This document shows, in pieces, positions 1 through 10,100 of a DNA stretch of 64,000 bases. The translations under genes and the position numbers were made by a program. Position 1 is the stretch's first letter. Each line of letters begins with the position of its first letter. The DNA is taken from NCBI GenBank assembly GCA_946406115.1, contig OX291557.1, positions 6,914,501 to 6,978,500 on the forward strand. Reading direction: 5' to 3'. The notes beneath the pieces were generated by a model. The model saw nothing but the letters and a program-made list of their open reading frames with translations. It did no database searches and was not told the origin of the DNA. The stretch comes from Apoda limacodes. Taxonomy: Eukaryota; Arthropoda; Insecta; Lepidoptera; Limacodidae.

Positions 1-334
1 TTGAAAATTAAGATTGGCATGTTTTTCTATTTTTGGAAACTCCTAAACAATCACCTAGAGGGAAAATAAATGGAGAATGAAAATTTGTATGAGAATTCCA
101 ATATCTTTGTAGGTTTAACTATAAGCGGTTTAAAGCTATTGTTTTAAAGACCACGAGGACAAAGCCGTGGGAATGACCTAGTAAGCAATCCTAGTATCCT
201 TTGATCTAAAAATCTAAAAAAATACATCTTTTGTTGGGTATTTAAAGTTAATGGCGTTTGATTTTTTCATTTAATATTATTTTTATTGATATGGTATTAG
301 TATAATGAAAGGTTGATATAAATTATTTAATAAT
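1..334. other. AT-rich stretch, nothing recognised
   Basis: I see no coding frame, repeat family or RNA gene in this stretch. Confidence 0.4.
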
Positions 335-727
335 AAAAAAAACCGACTGCAAGAACTAAAAAGAAGTAAACAAGTGTCCCTAAAACATACCAAATATGTA
401 ACGATACGCAGTCGGAACACATGTTTAAATAGTAGTACAGATTGGTCTAGCCATAATGAGATTTACTGTTAATGTCATACACTTTCGTACTCACCTTTTA
501 AAGCCCTTTATTTGGGGTCTTGATAAAAAATTGTTTTTAACCTGCATTTAGATTTTCAGAAATTTTAATATACCTAGTGTCACTCACACAATCACGAACG
601 ACGAATCAAATGACACCTCGCATATCGAAATCCGTCAAGCCGTTCAGGATGTAGGGCGTGCCAAAGAAATAGACATACATACGCTTGAAAAACATTACCC
701 TCCTTTCTTTGGCAGTCGGGTAAAAAC
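335..727. mobile_element. Non-autonomous repeat with short inverted ends
   Basis: The left end reads AAAACCGACTGC and the right end reads GGCAGTCGGGTAAAAA, so the termini are inverted copies of about 10-12 bases. The interior from about 590 to 720 resembles a repeat I have seen often in lepidopteran sequence. There is no coding capacity. A second GCAGTCGG sits at 408-415, so a smaller unit of about 80 bp is also possible. The class is not known to me. Confidence 0.45.
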
Positions 728-1442
728 GAGAATAATCTAAACTAAACTAAATATTTATTTGTTTATTAACAATTATGTAAAGTATTAAAATTCAAGCTAT
801 GCCTAGGTTTTTTTTGTTTCGAAACGAATTCTATGTTTCGTGCCGTAGCTAGGCAAATTTACTAACAAAAGTAAACAAATACACAAACTGTAAATTACGT
901 GGCTGTCATAGATAGGCCAAGCAAAAAAACTAAAAAAAAAAAATGACCTAAAACGTCGCACAGTATAACACTCTCGCATAAACATATCAACTCTACTAGC
1001 TTCCAAAAAAGAACTAAACTTAATATCTGTACCTACCTAGCAAAGCTATTATAGTAGGTACTAGTTACGAATTGGTAATTTGACATTGATAGTGGCTCCT
1101 TTCACGAGTTATAAAGAAGTTGGTCAATTCGTACCAGCTACTCTACTATGTTCATGGGTTCACATTATGATGTAACATGAAGGTCGACGACCGTTTTCAA
1201 GATGGCGCCTTAAATCACATTGCTTCAAATTAATGCCACAATTAATTGACGCAGTGACAGTTTCCCATGGAGTCTTGGTCGAATATATCAATCTCTTAAG
1301 GCGACTTTTTTCAAAGTGTTTTTTGTTTAGAATATTAGGAGAGTAAATGTGGCGTTTTTACACCTCCATCGTTTCCTCATCTTTACGTACGTTATGTACA
1401 AAACACAAAGTCTGTTAGTGTTTCTATATCTACCTAACCGTA
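728..1442. other. No gene seen
   Basis: AT-rich DNA. The 67-codon minus-strand open frame at 803-1006 is rich in F, L and S, as expected of chance frames over A/T runs, and has no recognisable motif. Confidence 0.4.
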
Positions 1443-1482
1443 TAATTATAATTATATATATATACATATATATATATATAAT
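1443..1482. repeat. (TA)n-rich simple repeat
   Basis: An alternating T/A tract interrupted by single bases. It is a low-complexity microsatellite. Confidence 0.8.
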
Positions 1483-1674
1483 TCGTTACGCATATCAACT
1501 TTGAGCACTAACCTTTCTATAGTATTTAATTAAGTACTAGGTATCTGTGAAATACTGAGTTACCTAGAAGGTTATTTTTCGATATTGCTAATACATATGA
1601 GTACAGTGCATAGGAAAATATGAAACTTGGCTCTTACCATGGCCCTCAAGGTGAAATTTTCACATAATTCTATT

Positions 1675-2652
1675 AACCTACTGCATATCAATGACATGTT
1701 GGACATCAACAACATACATTGCTATGCAGATGACAGTACTGGAGACGCCTATTACACGGGTCGCGCAAACATCCCTCGTTCCGTTGTGGCCGAAAACCGC
1801 GGAGAACTTGTGTCTCAAATCGAGACCACACTGTCCAAGGTCTCTGACTGGGGACGGGTAAACTTGGTACGATTCAACCCTACAAAGACACAAGTCTGCG
1901 CGTTCACCGCTTAGAAAACCCCATTAACTGTAGTCCCACAATTCCAGAACACTCCCCTCTCCATCTCTAAGAGCATTGGGATCCTTGGTGGTGACATCTC
2001 CAGCGATGTTCAGTTCCGAAATCATTTATAAGATAAGGTGAAGCTGGCGTCCAAAAAACTAGGTGTACTCAACAGAGCGAGGCAGTATTTCACGTCGGGG
2101 CATAGGTTGCTGCTTTACAAGTCGCAAGTTCGGCCCCATATGGAGTACTGCTACCATCTCTGGGCAGGTGCACCCGGATACCAGCTTGGACCTTTTGACT
2201 CGGTTCAACGACGGGCTGTGAGAATTGTCGACGATCCCAAACTCACTTGCCGTATCGAACCCTTAAGTCTGAGGAGAGACTTTGCCTCCCTGTGTGTGTT
2301 CTACTGCTTGTACTGCTTGTAATTGTTTGAAATGATGCCTACGGCTACTTTCTACCATCGCACCGCTCGCCATCGGCAGGGAATTCATTCTCACACTTTA
2401 GAACCGAAATGGTCGCGTTTCAGAGAAACTTCCTCCCGCGAACGCTTGGGTTGTGGAATGAGCTCCCTGCCAAGGTTTTGTCTAAGGACTACATTATGGG
2501 GTTCTTCAAGAAAGAAGTTATTGGATTTTTTAAGGGTAGGCAACGCGCGAGTGATACTTCCGGTGTTGCAAGCGTCCATAGGCCACGGTGACCGCTTACC
2601 ATCAGGCGGATCGTGTGCTTGTTTGCCACCTTATTGGTTTTAAAAAAAACCT
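1675..2652 (+). mobile_element. LINE-A copy 1: RT C-terminal part and 3' tail (5'-truncated, broken)
   Basis: This is the 3' part of a non-LTR retrotransposon. The open frame carries YADD, the reverse transcriptase catalytic motif, at 1723-1734 and continues through the thumb region to a TAG stop at about 1912. A second frame from 2038 (KLASKKLGVLNRARQYF, then QRRAVRIVDDP) is the usual C-terminal part of the same protein. At about 2320 the frame shifts again into a part with the residues LPRTLGLWNELPAK. The copy ends with a conserved non-coding tail (GTGACCGCTTACCATCAGGC) and an A-rich run near 2640-2650. At least two frame breaks and a stop make it dead. The 5' truncation fits target-primed insertion. 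It is probably of the Jockey-type group, but the clade call is tentative. Confidence 0.9.
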
Positions 2653-3164
2653 ATCAAAACGTCTACGGACCTCTGAAGATTATTGACTAGAAATTACAAA
2701 ATGTCTGACTCATTTTATAGGGAAGTAACCCTTTTTTCTTAAAAATCGGGACACACAACCTCTTAGAAAATACGAAATTAACATTATTATAGCGTACTTT
2801 AATTTGACCGTAAAACTCTACCTCGATTTCATCTCCGGTCCAGATTCATATAAAAAACAAATTGGAGTCCTATCACTGAGCCTACGCTCTCTGTCTCTCT
2901 CTATTTTTTAGATTGAAGTATAGGCAGGAGCCTCAGAGCCTGAGTGCGGTATGTATATTTATGTTACGACTAAAAGTCGAAATGTATTTACACCCGTCCA
3001 GCTAAATTTAGATTATATTTAGATTGTGTTATATTATTACCACAGAGTTCTATCTGGCTAGACTTAGTTGTATGTAACCGCGTTCAGCTTTTAACTGTAA
3101 CGTACACATGTTATCATAAGTTTGTGAAAGATTATTGTTTTACAAATATATTAAAACTTGACTT
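2653..3164. other. No gene seen
   Basis: AT-rich DNA with a short CT-rich run at about 2885-2905. I recognise nothing else. Confidence 0.4.
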
Positions 3165-3790
3165 GCAAAACAAAAAACCGGCGGAGTGCGAGTCGGACTC
3201 GCGCATTGAGGGTTCCGTACAAAAAATATGTGATGTAACTAAAAATTTAATTTTTTCGGATTTTTTTCTTTATATGTGCTATAAAACATTGCTTCATGCC
3301 AAATTTCAAGATTCTAAATTGACTGGAAGTACCCTTTAGGTTTTGATTCCCTTGCGAGTAGTTGAGAGTTTGAAAATATGCGGCTTAAATTGCTGTTTCT
3401 TTTGATTGCGTTGACATAGAAGTTTGATTTTGTTAAAGCTTAAGGGTATTATAGACCTGAGTATTTGGTATGAGTTTCAATTTAATACCTTTACGCGTTA
3501 ATGATGAAAGGGGTAGTAACTGTAAAATTATTAAATATATTTTTATTATATGATGTAACTAAAAATTTACGGTTTTCATAATTTTCCCTTTTTATTTTTT
3601 GATTGCGTTGGCTTAGAAGTTTGATGTTTTTAACAGCTTCAAGGGACAGTAGACCTGAGTATTTATTATAAATTTTAGCTTAATACCTCCACGCGTTCCT
3701 GAGGAAAAGGGTCTTGACAGACGGACGGACAACAAAGTGATCCTATAAGGGTTCCATTTTTTCTTTCAAAGTAGGGAACCCTAAAAATTA
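3165..3790 (+). mobile_element. Rep-2 element with internal duplication
   Basis: The left end carries GAGTGCGAGTCGGACTCGCG and GAGGGTTCCGTAC. The right end carries GACAGACGGACGGACAACAA and GGGAACCCTAAAAATT, so the outer GGTTCC and GGAACC parts are inverted. Inside, TGATGTAACTAAAAATTTA occurs at about 3231 and 3552, TTGATTGCGTTG at about 3403 and 3600, and GACCTGAGTATTT at about 3451 and 3651. The interior is therefore a diverged direct duplication. There is no protein gene; the 71-codon frame at 3124-3339 is a by-product. Confidence 0.75.
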
Positions 3791-4814
3791 ACTACAACAA
3801 CTTTAAGCTATTTGAATCTTTAAAAATACTAAATTCATACTAATTTATTAAATTTCTGTTCGTCAAAGGTTGTGATCGTGTGTGATCAAAGTTATGACAG
3901 CAAGAAAAAAGCTATCTTAGCCTGTAATCTACCGCATCATTTAAATCACAACGGAATTTCTTCTACACCATAATTTTAGGGATAGAAAAAAGAACGTAAC
4001 ACTAAAAATAGAGAACGAGTAATATTCTATGGCTGGTTATCTACTCTGCGACCGAAAATATATCATGATCATGGCCTAAGGCAGTGGTTTATAACTTTTT
4101 TGTTCCCGAGTGCCTATTATTAATTGAGTGGCGTAAAGTCGTCTGTCCGAATATACGAAGTAATACGGACACGCCTATTTAATATAATATACAATTATTT
4201 TTCTATATACGTCTCTTTCCTGAGACACTAACAGTCAATGAACCTGATCATTGTCAACCTATCTAGTGGTAGCTTTTTGAAGTACGCCTTCAGGTGCACG
4301 ATGGAAACCATTTGAAAACCTTTTTGCCCCAACAGTAACCGGTGTTTTGAGCTGAATGGTCGCCACTCCATTTACCTAATTTAAGCAAATTGAACAGCTA
4401 AATTAAGTTTCCTGGAAAAATTGATAATAAATAATTATTTTAAGGCCCATTATCGATCTACAGAATACCATTTTTATCAACAGGATTTTTAACGTCTACC
4501 GATCGCGACCGATATCTACAAATATGTTTAATTTTATAATGATAAAGAAATATTGTAGATATTAAAGTGATCATTGCGGATTATTTGTAAACCTATTTTG
4601 TTCAAAACGGTTCTGTTGGAAAATATTTACAATGAACCACCTTTTTTCAAAACCGGGTTTTTGTTTTTTAGTAAAACCAAGTTTTTTGGCTTTAAGTTCT
4701 CCATTATATATTACACATAACCAACATAACTTAAAAATAACTGTATTTTGTAACAATTCATCTTCTTCTGTAGACTCCTAGTCTAGTTCTAGAGAAACAT
4801 CACCAAAAGCGACT
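3791..4814. other. No gene seen
   Basis: AT-rich DNA. A GGCAGTGGTTTATAAC stretch at about 4080 looks like the end of a hAT-type MITE, but no matching inverted end was found. The rest is unrecognised. Confidence 0.35.
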
Positions 4815-6100
4815 TTAGAATTTATGCATAATATTTATATTTGGCAGAAGGTCCAGTAAGGAGCTCGTATGTTCCTCTATATCTGGTATTCTCGTTGGAG
4901 AAAGTACCAGCTCAGAGAATCCATAGGTCAGAGCAAATTCATGAGCAGATATCCCAGCATAGTTATTGGTTCGAGAACTGAGCCACTCACGATGGTGGGC
5001 GTTAAAGTCTCCCAAAATAACTAATTCTGCTGTAGGATATTGCTCTAGAACTTTGTCAGTCGTCAAACTCAGGTGCGTGAAGAGTCAAGTTACGTCCGTG
5101 TCACCGCTATGAGACCTGTATAAGCACGCATAGATACGAGTGTGGCCGCCGTAATCTACGCGCACCCACAATATCGACAGGTCCCTGTCTTCAAGGCTAT
5201 GAAGGCCACAGCAGATATCCTCCCGGACGAACATACACACACCGGCACGACTCATAAAATTGTGTTCGAGTTTGTAGCCAGGATAGTGAAGGTATGATGT
5301 GTCGGCCGGGCAGGATATCTGCGTCTCCGTTAGAAAAAGAATGGTTGGCTGCGCAGTATCGAGATGGTGGTGGACTGCGTTAAGATTTGCGTGAATACCC
5401 CTGATGTTGCAAAAATCCACATTATATGTGGATGGAGTAGCCGCTGTACAAACTTTTCTTTTTCGTTCTCATGGCCATTAAATATAAAAAAAGTTACTAA
5501 GACTAAGGATGAGGATTCACTGCACAGACAGCTTAGAGGACAAAAGGTGCGGTTCTAAGACTGCGAAGCTCGCCACAGATGATACGGTTGCTGGCACGGC
5601 GGGCGGAAGGGCCCCTGATCCCCCTTTGTTGTAGTAGCCGGGTCCACTCCGGTCTCCTTCTCCGGCACGACTACCACTTCAGATACTTTACAGAGGTTGG
5701 CGGATCAGCCTCCCAGGGCGGAGATTATGTGATCCCTGGGTTCGGAATCCCGATCAACCTGCGGACGGCCAGCGGTCAGCCGTTTCATCAGGTCTCCCTG
5801 ACCGCTGACCGCTGAACCAGCACGCCGCGTCTACGCCGAGCATGACAGCAACAAGCACTGCCGGTCCTCCGCTGTACGCGCAGCGAATCCTCAAAGAGCT
5901 CTGGCAACCTTACTCACCGCCAGGAACACAACACTACTCAATGTTAGTGTTATTATGGCCGCGGTTTTCTGTAAGGTGGAGGTACTTCCCCAGTTCGGGC
6001 CGCTCATTCGAGCAAGTACTCGCTATGCCCTGCTTTAGTTGTTCGGGTGGCTTATTCGAGCGAGTACTTGCAGTGCCCTACCTCTCCTCATATATTGTCT
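4815..6100 (-). mobile_element. LINE-A copy 2: 5' UTR and endonuclease domain (3'-truncated, broken)
   Basis: Read on the minus strand, this is the 5' part of LINE-A. The GC-richer segment 5560-6100 is the 5' leader. At 5420-5085 lies the first half of an APE-type endonuclease: FCNIRGI has the early Asn, LTETQI the catalytic Glu, and then RIYACLYRSHSG. A stop follows, and the frame resumes at 5066-4815 with GDFNAHH, the Asp-x-Asn catalytic motif. The copy stops before the SDH motif that closes the domain; that motif is seen in the plus-strand copy at 42.0 kb. At least one stop interrupts the frame and the RT is absent. The 3' truncation is unusual, because target-primed insertion normally loses the 5' end. 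Later deletion or recombination is the likely cause. Confidence 0.88.
5993..6080 (-). promoter_or_regulatory. Two tandem monomers in the LINE-A 5' leader
   Basis: Two diverged copies of a unit of about 40 bp, 48 bp apart. Each runs from GTTCGGG to GTACT(C/T)GC and ends in GCCCT (5993-6031 and 6041-6080). LINE promoters of some families are built of such monomers. That role here is inference. Confidence 0.5.
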
Positions 6101-6721
6101 CTCTTAATATGGTATAACTATTGCCAACTAAATATAAAAATCTTTACATGTCACCTGTGTTTTATAAATTATTTAACTGACTATAAATACTTTCCCATAG
6201 CAATAACCCACTAAAACTCGAACCTACCTTCTCTTGTTTCTAAATTTTAGGGCAATTTAATAATATGACAAAATAGCCCAAGATTACAGACAATCCCGTA
6301 GCGGTCTGTATAATTTCCTCTATTTCATCTATAAAACGAAACGGGTTCAATCTTTCGTAATTCGGATTTCATAAAGTGCGTGGGTAGACCCTTAAATACT
6401 GAGGCCCGGTTAAAAGCTATACCTGGGTCATTATAGGCAATTTATGATACTAGTGGCATTTACAAAGATCAAGAAATATCCATATCTCAAAGATAGAAGT
6501 TACATATTGATAAGTAATTAGACTTATAGACGACAATGTTAGTTACGGGTGAAAAAATAAGCATTAAATCTTTTTAAAGTTGGTTAGAAAGTATTGATCT
6601 ATTTTTATCTAATTTATTATGAAAACCATTAAGCTTGGTGTATGTTCTTATGCAAAAAGACCTGCTGGCCTAGAGCTGGACGCGAACATTGCGATAAAAA
6701 ATATACTAAATAATTTCATAT
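6101..6721. other. No gene seen
   Basis: AT-rich DNA with no recognised repeat or reading frame. Confidence 0.4.
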
Positions 6722-7005
6722 ATAGATTAGCTTTATCCCGCAACTTCGTCCACGTGGACTTTAGAAACAAAGAAAGTTAATGGTTTTACCTAAAAACTAT
6801 CGGAATTCTTTCACAATTGGTTTTTAGAAAATAGGGGTATTAGCCACCTATTTTCCAAAAACTTCATACTTATTTTTAACCAGAAGGCACAATACCAATT
6901 TTCATGCAATTAACGTCAAAAAGACGGATTCCCATACAACTTTTCACCCATTTTGTCCCCTAGGGGATGATTTTCCGCTTATCGAACTTTGAACTACATA
7001 TTTTT
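6722..7005 (-). mobile_element. Rep-3 dispersed repeat, diverged copy
   Basis: The motifs CCGCAACTTCGTCCACGTGG near the left end and CCCCTAGGGGATGATTTTC near the right are hallmarks of a repeat common in lepidopteran DNA, read here in antisense. It is non-coding. The copy is long and diverged, and its microsatellite end is missing. Confidence 0.6.
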
Positions 7006-7107
7006 TTAATTCATCGGGTCTTACAAACACGTTCCTAAGTACCTATACGCTAAACTGGTAGAAACATCGTAAATCAAAAGGTAAATGAATGTTTCGCGTA
7101 TTATCGC

Positions 7108-7280
7108 GAGTGATCTGTCCTATGGACTGCGCAATAGGCGCACAAAATTGGACACACTTTAAAAATAGACAAAGTTAACCAGTGGTATCAATTATCATAG
7201 ACAAAACACCGCACGGTCGCTTCGGCTCTGTCACATTTTTGCGACCATTTTTTTCACATCTTGCTAGGAAATGGGCTGCC
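7108..7280 (+). mobile_element. Rep-4, uninterrupted copy
   Basis: The first half (CTATGGACTGCGCAATAG to GTGGTATC, 7108-7189) matches 11888-11969. The second half (CTTCGGCTCTGTCAC to GCTAGGAAATG, 7220-7275) matches 14806-14860. This copy therefore shows the state before the LINE-B interruption at 12-14.8 kb. It has no coding capacity. The family is known to me only as a lepidopteran dispersed repeat. Confidence 0.7.
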
Positions 7281-7424
7281 CAGTTCTTTATGACTATGTA
7301 TAAGACCCGATGAATTAAAAATAAAAGAATAATGAACAAATAAATAAATAAATTACAAATGATGATAAGTGACAGTAACTTTACCGTTCTAAAGAATATT
7401 GCTTTGACTTATCCAATGCAAATA

Positions 7425-7586
7425 TCAAGATTTTGCAATCCATCTCAATCGTTGTTGTCTGAACTTTGAGCTCGAGACAGGCAGCAGTTTGTCAGGGAAC
7501 TGGACAATGAAATCTTGATCGTAGTCCTTCCCTAAGCTGGACGGAGTGGTGACAGACAGGTCTATGCCCCTGTTACCTGTCTGTGG
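7425..7586 (-). CDS. Coding-like island, unknown product (partial)
   Basis: The minus strand holds 53 open codons ending in TGA at 7425-7427. Base composition is clearly more balanced than the AT-rich flanks. The translation is polar and protein-like, with KDYDQDFIVQFPDKLLPVSS in the middle and a basic tail (KFRQQRLRW). A TAA lies directly upstream at 7587-7589, and a CACAG just inside the frame (near 7582) could be a splice acceptor, so this might be a terminal exon or an old transposon gene piece. I do not recognise the family. There is no ATG. It could equally be chance, since no homologous copy is seen in the window. Confidence 0.2.
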   Translation of the reverse strand, partial: PQTGNRGIDLSVTTPSSLGKDYDQDFIVQFPDKLLPVSSSKFRQQRLRWIAKS

Positions 7587-7689
7587 TTAACCATTGTTGT
7601 CCTTACTAGGAAATGCATTTGCTTGGTTCTATTAGGTTAGCTAGTGGGCTCGCCGCTCCAGCATGTAGTCTAAAAATTAGGATTATTTT

Positions 7690-7870
7690 TGGCGGCTCCG
7701 TGGCACTGTCGGTAGCTGCCTGCCGATCTAAGGGGCGTGGGTTCGATCTCGGCACAAAGCAAACATTTATGTAATGACGATTATTGTTAGTCTTGAGTCT
7801 GGGTGTTTTCTACGTATAAAATGTTAAGGTATTTACAAAAAAATATTCAGTATTTGTATTCCTAGTTTGG
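7690..7870 (+). mobile_element. tRNA-derived SINE (type S), copy 1
   Basis: The head shows an A-box-like TGGCACTGTCGGTAGC and a B-box GGTTCGATCTC (7740-7750), the internal RNA polymerase III promoter. It is followed by the family body AAACATTTATGTAATGA and GTCTTGAGTCTGGGTGT. Related copies lie at 27870 and 42497. It resembles the Metulj-type lepidopteran SINEs; that name is tentative. Confidence 0.8.
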
Positions 7871-8577
7871 TCACGACTTTGTGAAAATAAAATCATTCTC
7901 GCAAATGTCTATATACATATAATATACCAATACAATTCTGAAATGTAGCTGAAATGGTACCCAAGTAAATCGGTATAAAATATGTTTACCAACAGCATAT
8001 ATTTAAGTTACAGGGATGATAATTGCGATTTGGTTTATTAGCAATAAATCTGATAATAATTTATTGCAATAAATAATCGTAAATAATAAGTAATAAATAA
8101 ATCACTTTTAAATGTCTATATTATTAAAAATACCATAAAATTAATTCAACAAAACGGTATTAAATCAATAGGGAAAATATCGTACATTAAACTAGAATTA
8201 CTAAATACCACAAAAATATATTTCCAGTTTTCCAGGTGGATGATACATAGAACTAGAAAATTCTATCACATTGATAATTGAATAGTAATAGGCTGTGGCG
8301 CCTATAAAACGAGAATTTAAATTTGGTTGAATTTTAATAAACTGTGGTGTCATAAGAAAAACTATAGACGCCCACTTTGTTGCGTTATGAGGCCCTAATA
8401 AGTGGTGTCACGGCTTTGATATATTGTCATTACTGCTAATCTGTACTTTCGTAGGTGGAAATGGAATGATGTAACCACTGATAACTAAGACGACGGGTTA
8501 CATGCTAAAAAAAAAGAAAACCTTTCATAAGTTCCGTATATTATTACTTATTCTTTACCCAATGAAAGCGATTATTA
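7871..8577. other. No gene seen
   Basis: Very AT-rich. ATAAT/AATAA words cluster at 8040-8110. Nothing else is recognised. Confidence 0.4.
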
Positions 8578-8875
8578 GGCTGGGTTGCACCAACTAACTT
8601 TGACGGCAACCAGTCGCCAAAATTGGAAGATTGTATGAAAATTTTTAAAAAAAGGGCTCAAAACCGTATGCACAAACACTATCCCCAAACAATTATAAAA
8701 AGTTGTTCCATAGTCCCAAAATCATGTAATATTATTTTGGCCAAAACTTATGAAAATCTCGGATTAGGTCATACTGAACCCGGTTATGTGGGCAGTTACG
8801 GTCAAAAATGTCAAAGATTCGTGGAGGGCCATTTCTGCTATAGTTTGCGTTTTTTAGTTTTATACGTATAGAAGA
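8578..8875 (+). mobile_element. Rep-5, copy 1 (MITE-like)
   Basis: It starts with GGCTGGGTTGCACCAACTAA, a start seen in many lepidopteran MITEs. The inner part 8695-8785 (ATTTTGGCCAAAACTTATGA) is present in reverse at 10023-10100. The 82-codon frame 8623-8871 has no recognised motif and is probably incidental. Confidence 0.55.
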
Positions 8876-8924
8876 CATTGATAATGGCTAGAAACGGTAT
8901 TTTAGTAGTCCTGTTAGCCTTAAA

Positions 8925-9478
8925 AACTGGCCAAGTGCGAGTTGGACTCACGCACCAAGGGTTCTGTACCGACTATCATTTACGTAATTTACAAACATAA
9001 ACAAAAACAAAAAGTGTCCCGTAAGCGGTCACCCATTCAAGTAAATACTGTCCAAGCCCGACGTTGCTTAACTTTTAATATCGTTTCCAACACAACAGTT
9101 ATAATTTTTTATTGGAAAGTCAGGCTAAGTAGTTAGTAATTGGAATTACCGCTTAGTGGCACAGTTTTAATTTTTGTTTGTGTTCGTAAATTACGCTAAT
9201 GGTACGAAACCCACGGTGCGCTAGTCCGACTTGCACTTGATTGATGTTAATAACACGCATGTAAATTTACGTAATTTATGAAAAAAGACAAAAACAAAAA
9301 GTGTGCCGCTAAGCGGTCACCCATCCAAATACTGACCAAGCCCGACGTTGCTTAACTTTAAATATAGTTTCCAACAAACAAATGTTACTGTTTTTCTTAA
9401 TATTATTGCTAGAAGGCAATGTACCAGTAATTTAAAATGGTAATGGCTAGGGCCCGTCTCACACTTGGCCGGTTTTTA
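8925..9478. mobile_element. Foldback repeat with 5S rRNA-like segments
   Basis: Arm 1 (8930-9066) begins GGCCAAGTGCGAGTTGGACT and holds a minus-strand 5S-like core (GCCCGACGTTGCTTAACTT). Arm 2 (9145-9242) is its inverse and ends with GTACGAAACCCACGGTGC. A further partial unit (9255-9475) repeats the 5S-like core at 9316-9355 and ends in CACACTTGGCCGGTTTTT, inverted with respect to the start. The 5S-like segment corresponds to the 3' half of 5S rRNA, which carries an internal promoter box. There is no protein gene. It is a composite foldback, possibly two elements side by side. Confidence 0.75.
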
Positions 9479-9674
9479 TTACTTATTTTTATACTTTAGA
9501 GTTCACACTATTTTTCCTTGCAAGTTTGAAGTTTGTATGTATTACTGATTTTACAGTGGAGCGAAAACAACCAAAATGTGTTTTTATTATGTGGGGACCT
9601 TTAATTTTTTTCTTTTTAACTTTTTATTATTATAGTTTAATATTTAAGTTCGGATTTTCATCAGTCAGACTTGT

Positions 9675-9960
9675 GCCTCGATAGCTCAAATGGTAGAGTA
9701 CTAACACGGCATGTTAGCATTGCAGGTTCAAGTCCTGGCCCGAAGTTATAATCTTTTGACTGTATTTTTGCTATGACAGTATTTATTTAAATTGATTGAT
9801 ATAGCCATAGATATGGCATGTATAATATATTTTCTTATAAGACCTTCAGGGAGTCATAAACGTAGAAACATTATTTCTATGTATGTATATGATATTGTAT
9901 TTCTTAATTCTATGAAGATTCTAAGATTGATGTACTAGGATTTGATATTTTTAAAACACA
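9675..9960 (+). mobile_element. tRNA-like SINE (type Y) with near-perfect Pol III boxes
   Basis: The head 9675-9746 can be drawn as a tRNA: A-box TAGCTCAAATGG, a 5-bp anticodon stem CTAAC/GTTAG with loop ACGGCAT, and B-box GGTTCAAGTCC (9725-9735), which matches the consensus exactly. The acceptor stem does not pair (GCCTCGA against CCCGAAG) and position 33 is C instead of T, so I do not call a working tRNA gene. The downstream body 9831-9950 recurs at 26984-27115 without the head. That pairing of tRNA-like head with a dispersed tail defines a SINE. Confidence 0.65.
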
Positions 9961-10022
9961 CACATTTTCAATGTCAGCAAAACCTACGAAGCTTTGACAT
10001 TTTAGACAGTTATCGCCTACCT

Positions 10023-10100
10023 AGACGGGTTCAGTATGGCATAATCTAAGAATTTCATAAGTTTTGGTCGCAAAACGATATTACAAGATTTTAGACATGG
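10023..10100 (-). mobile_element. Rep-5, copy 2 fragment
   Basis: The segment from GGGTTCAGTATGGCATAATC to ATTTTAGACATGG is the reverse complement of 8695-8785 with moderate divergence. Confidence 0.6.

Noticed and set aside
2391..2579. Minus-strand frame over LINE-A (MDACNTGSITRALP)
   Set aside because: This is the antisense of the LINE-A 3' tail. The same antisense frame appears at every LINE-A tail in the window.
4080..4380. hAT-type MITE starting GGCAGTGGTT
   Set aside because: No matching inverted right end or 8-bp duplication was found.
9020..9360. 5S rRNA genes
   Set aside because: Only part of the 3' half is present, in short segments embedded in foldback repeats with diverged bases.
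9675..9746. Functional tRNA gene
   Set aside because: The acceptor stem does not pair, position 33 is not T, and the sequence continues into a dispersed SINE body.
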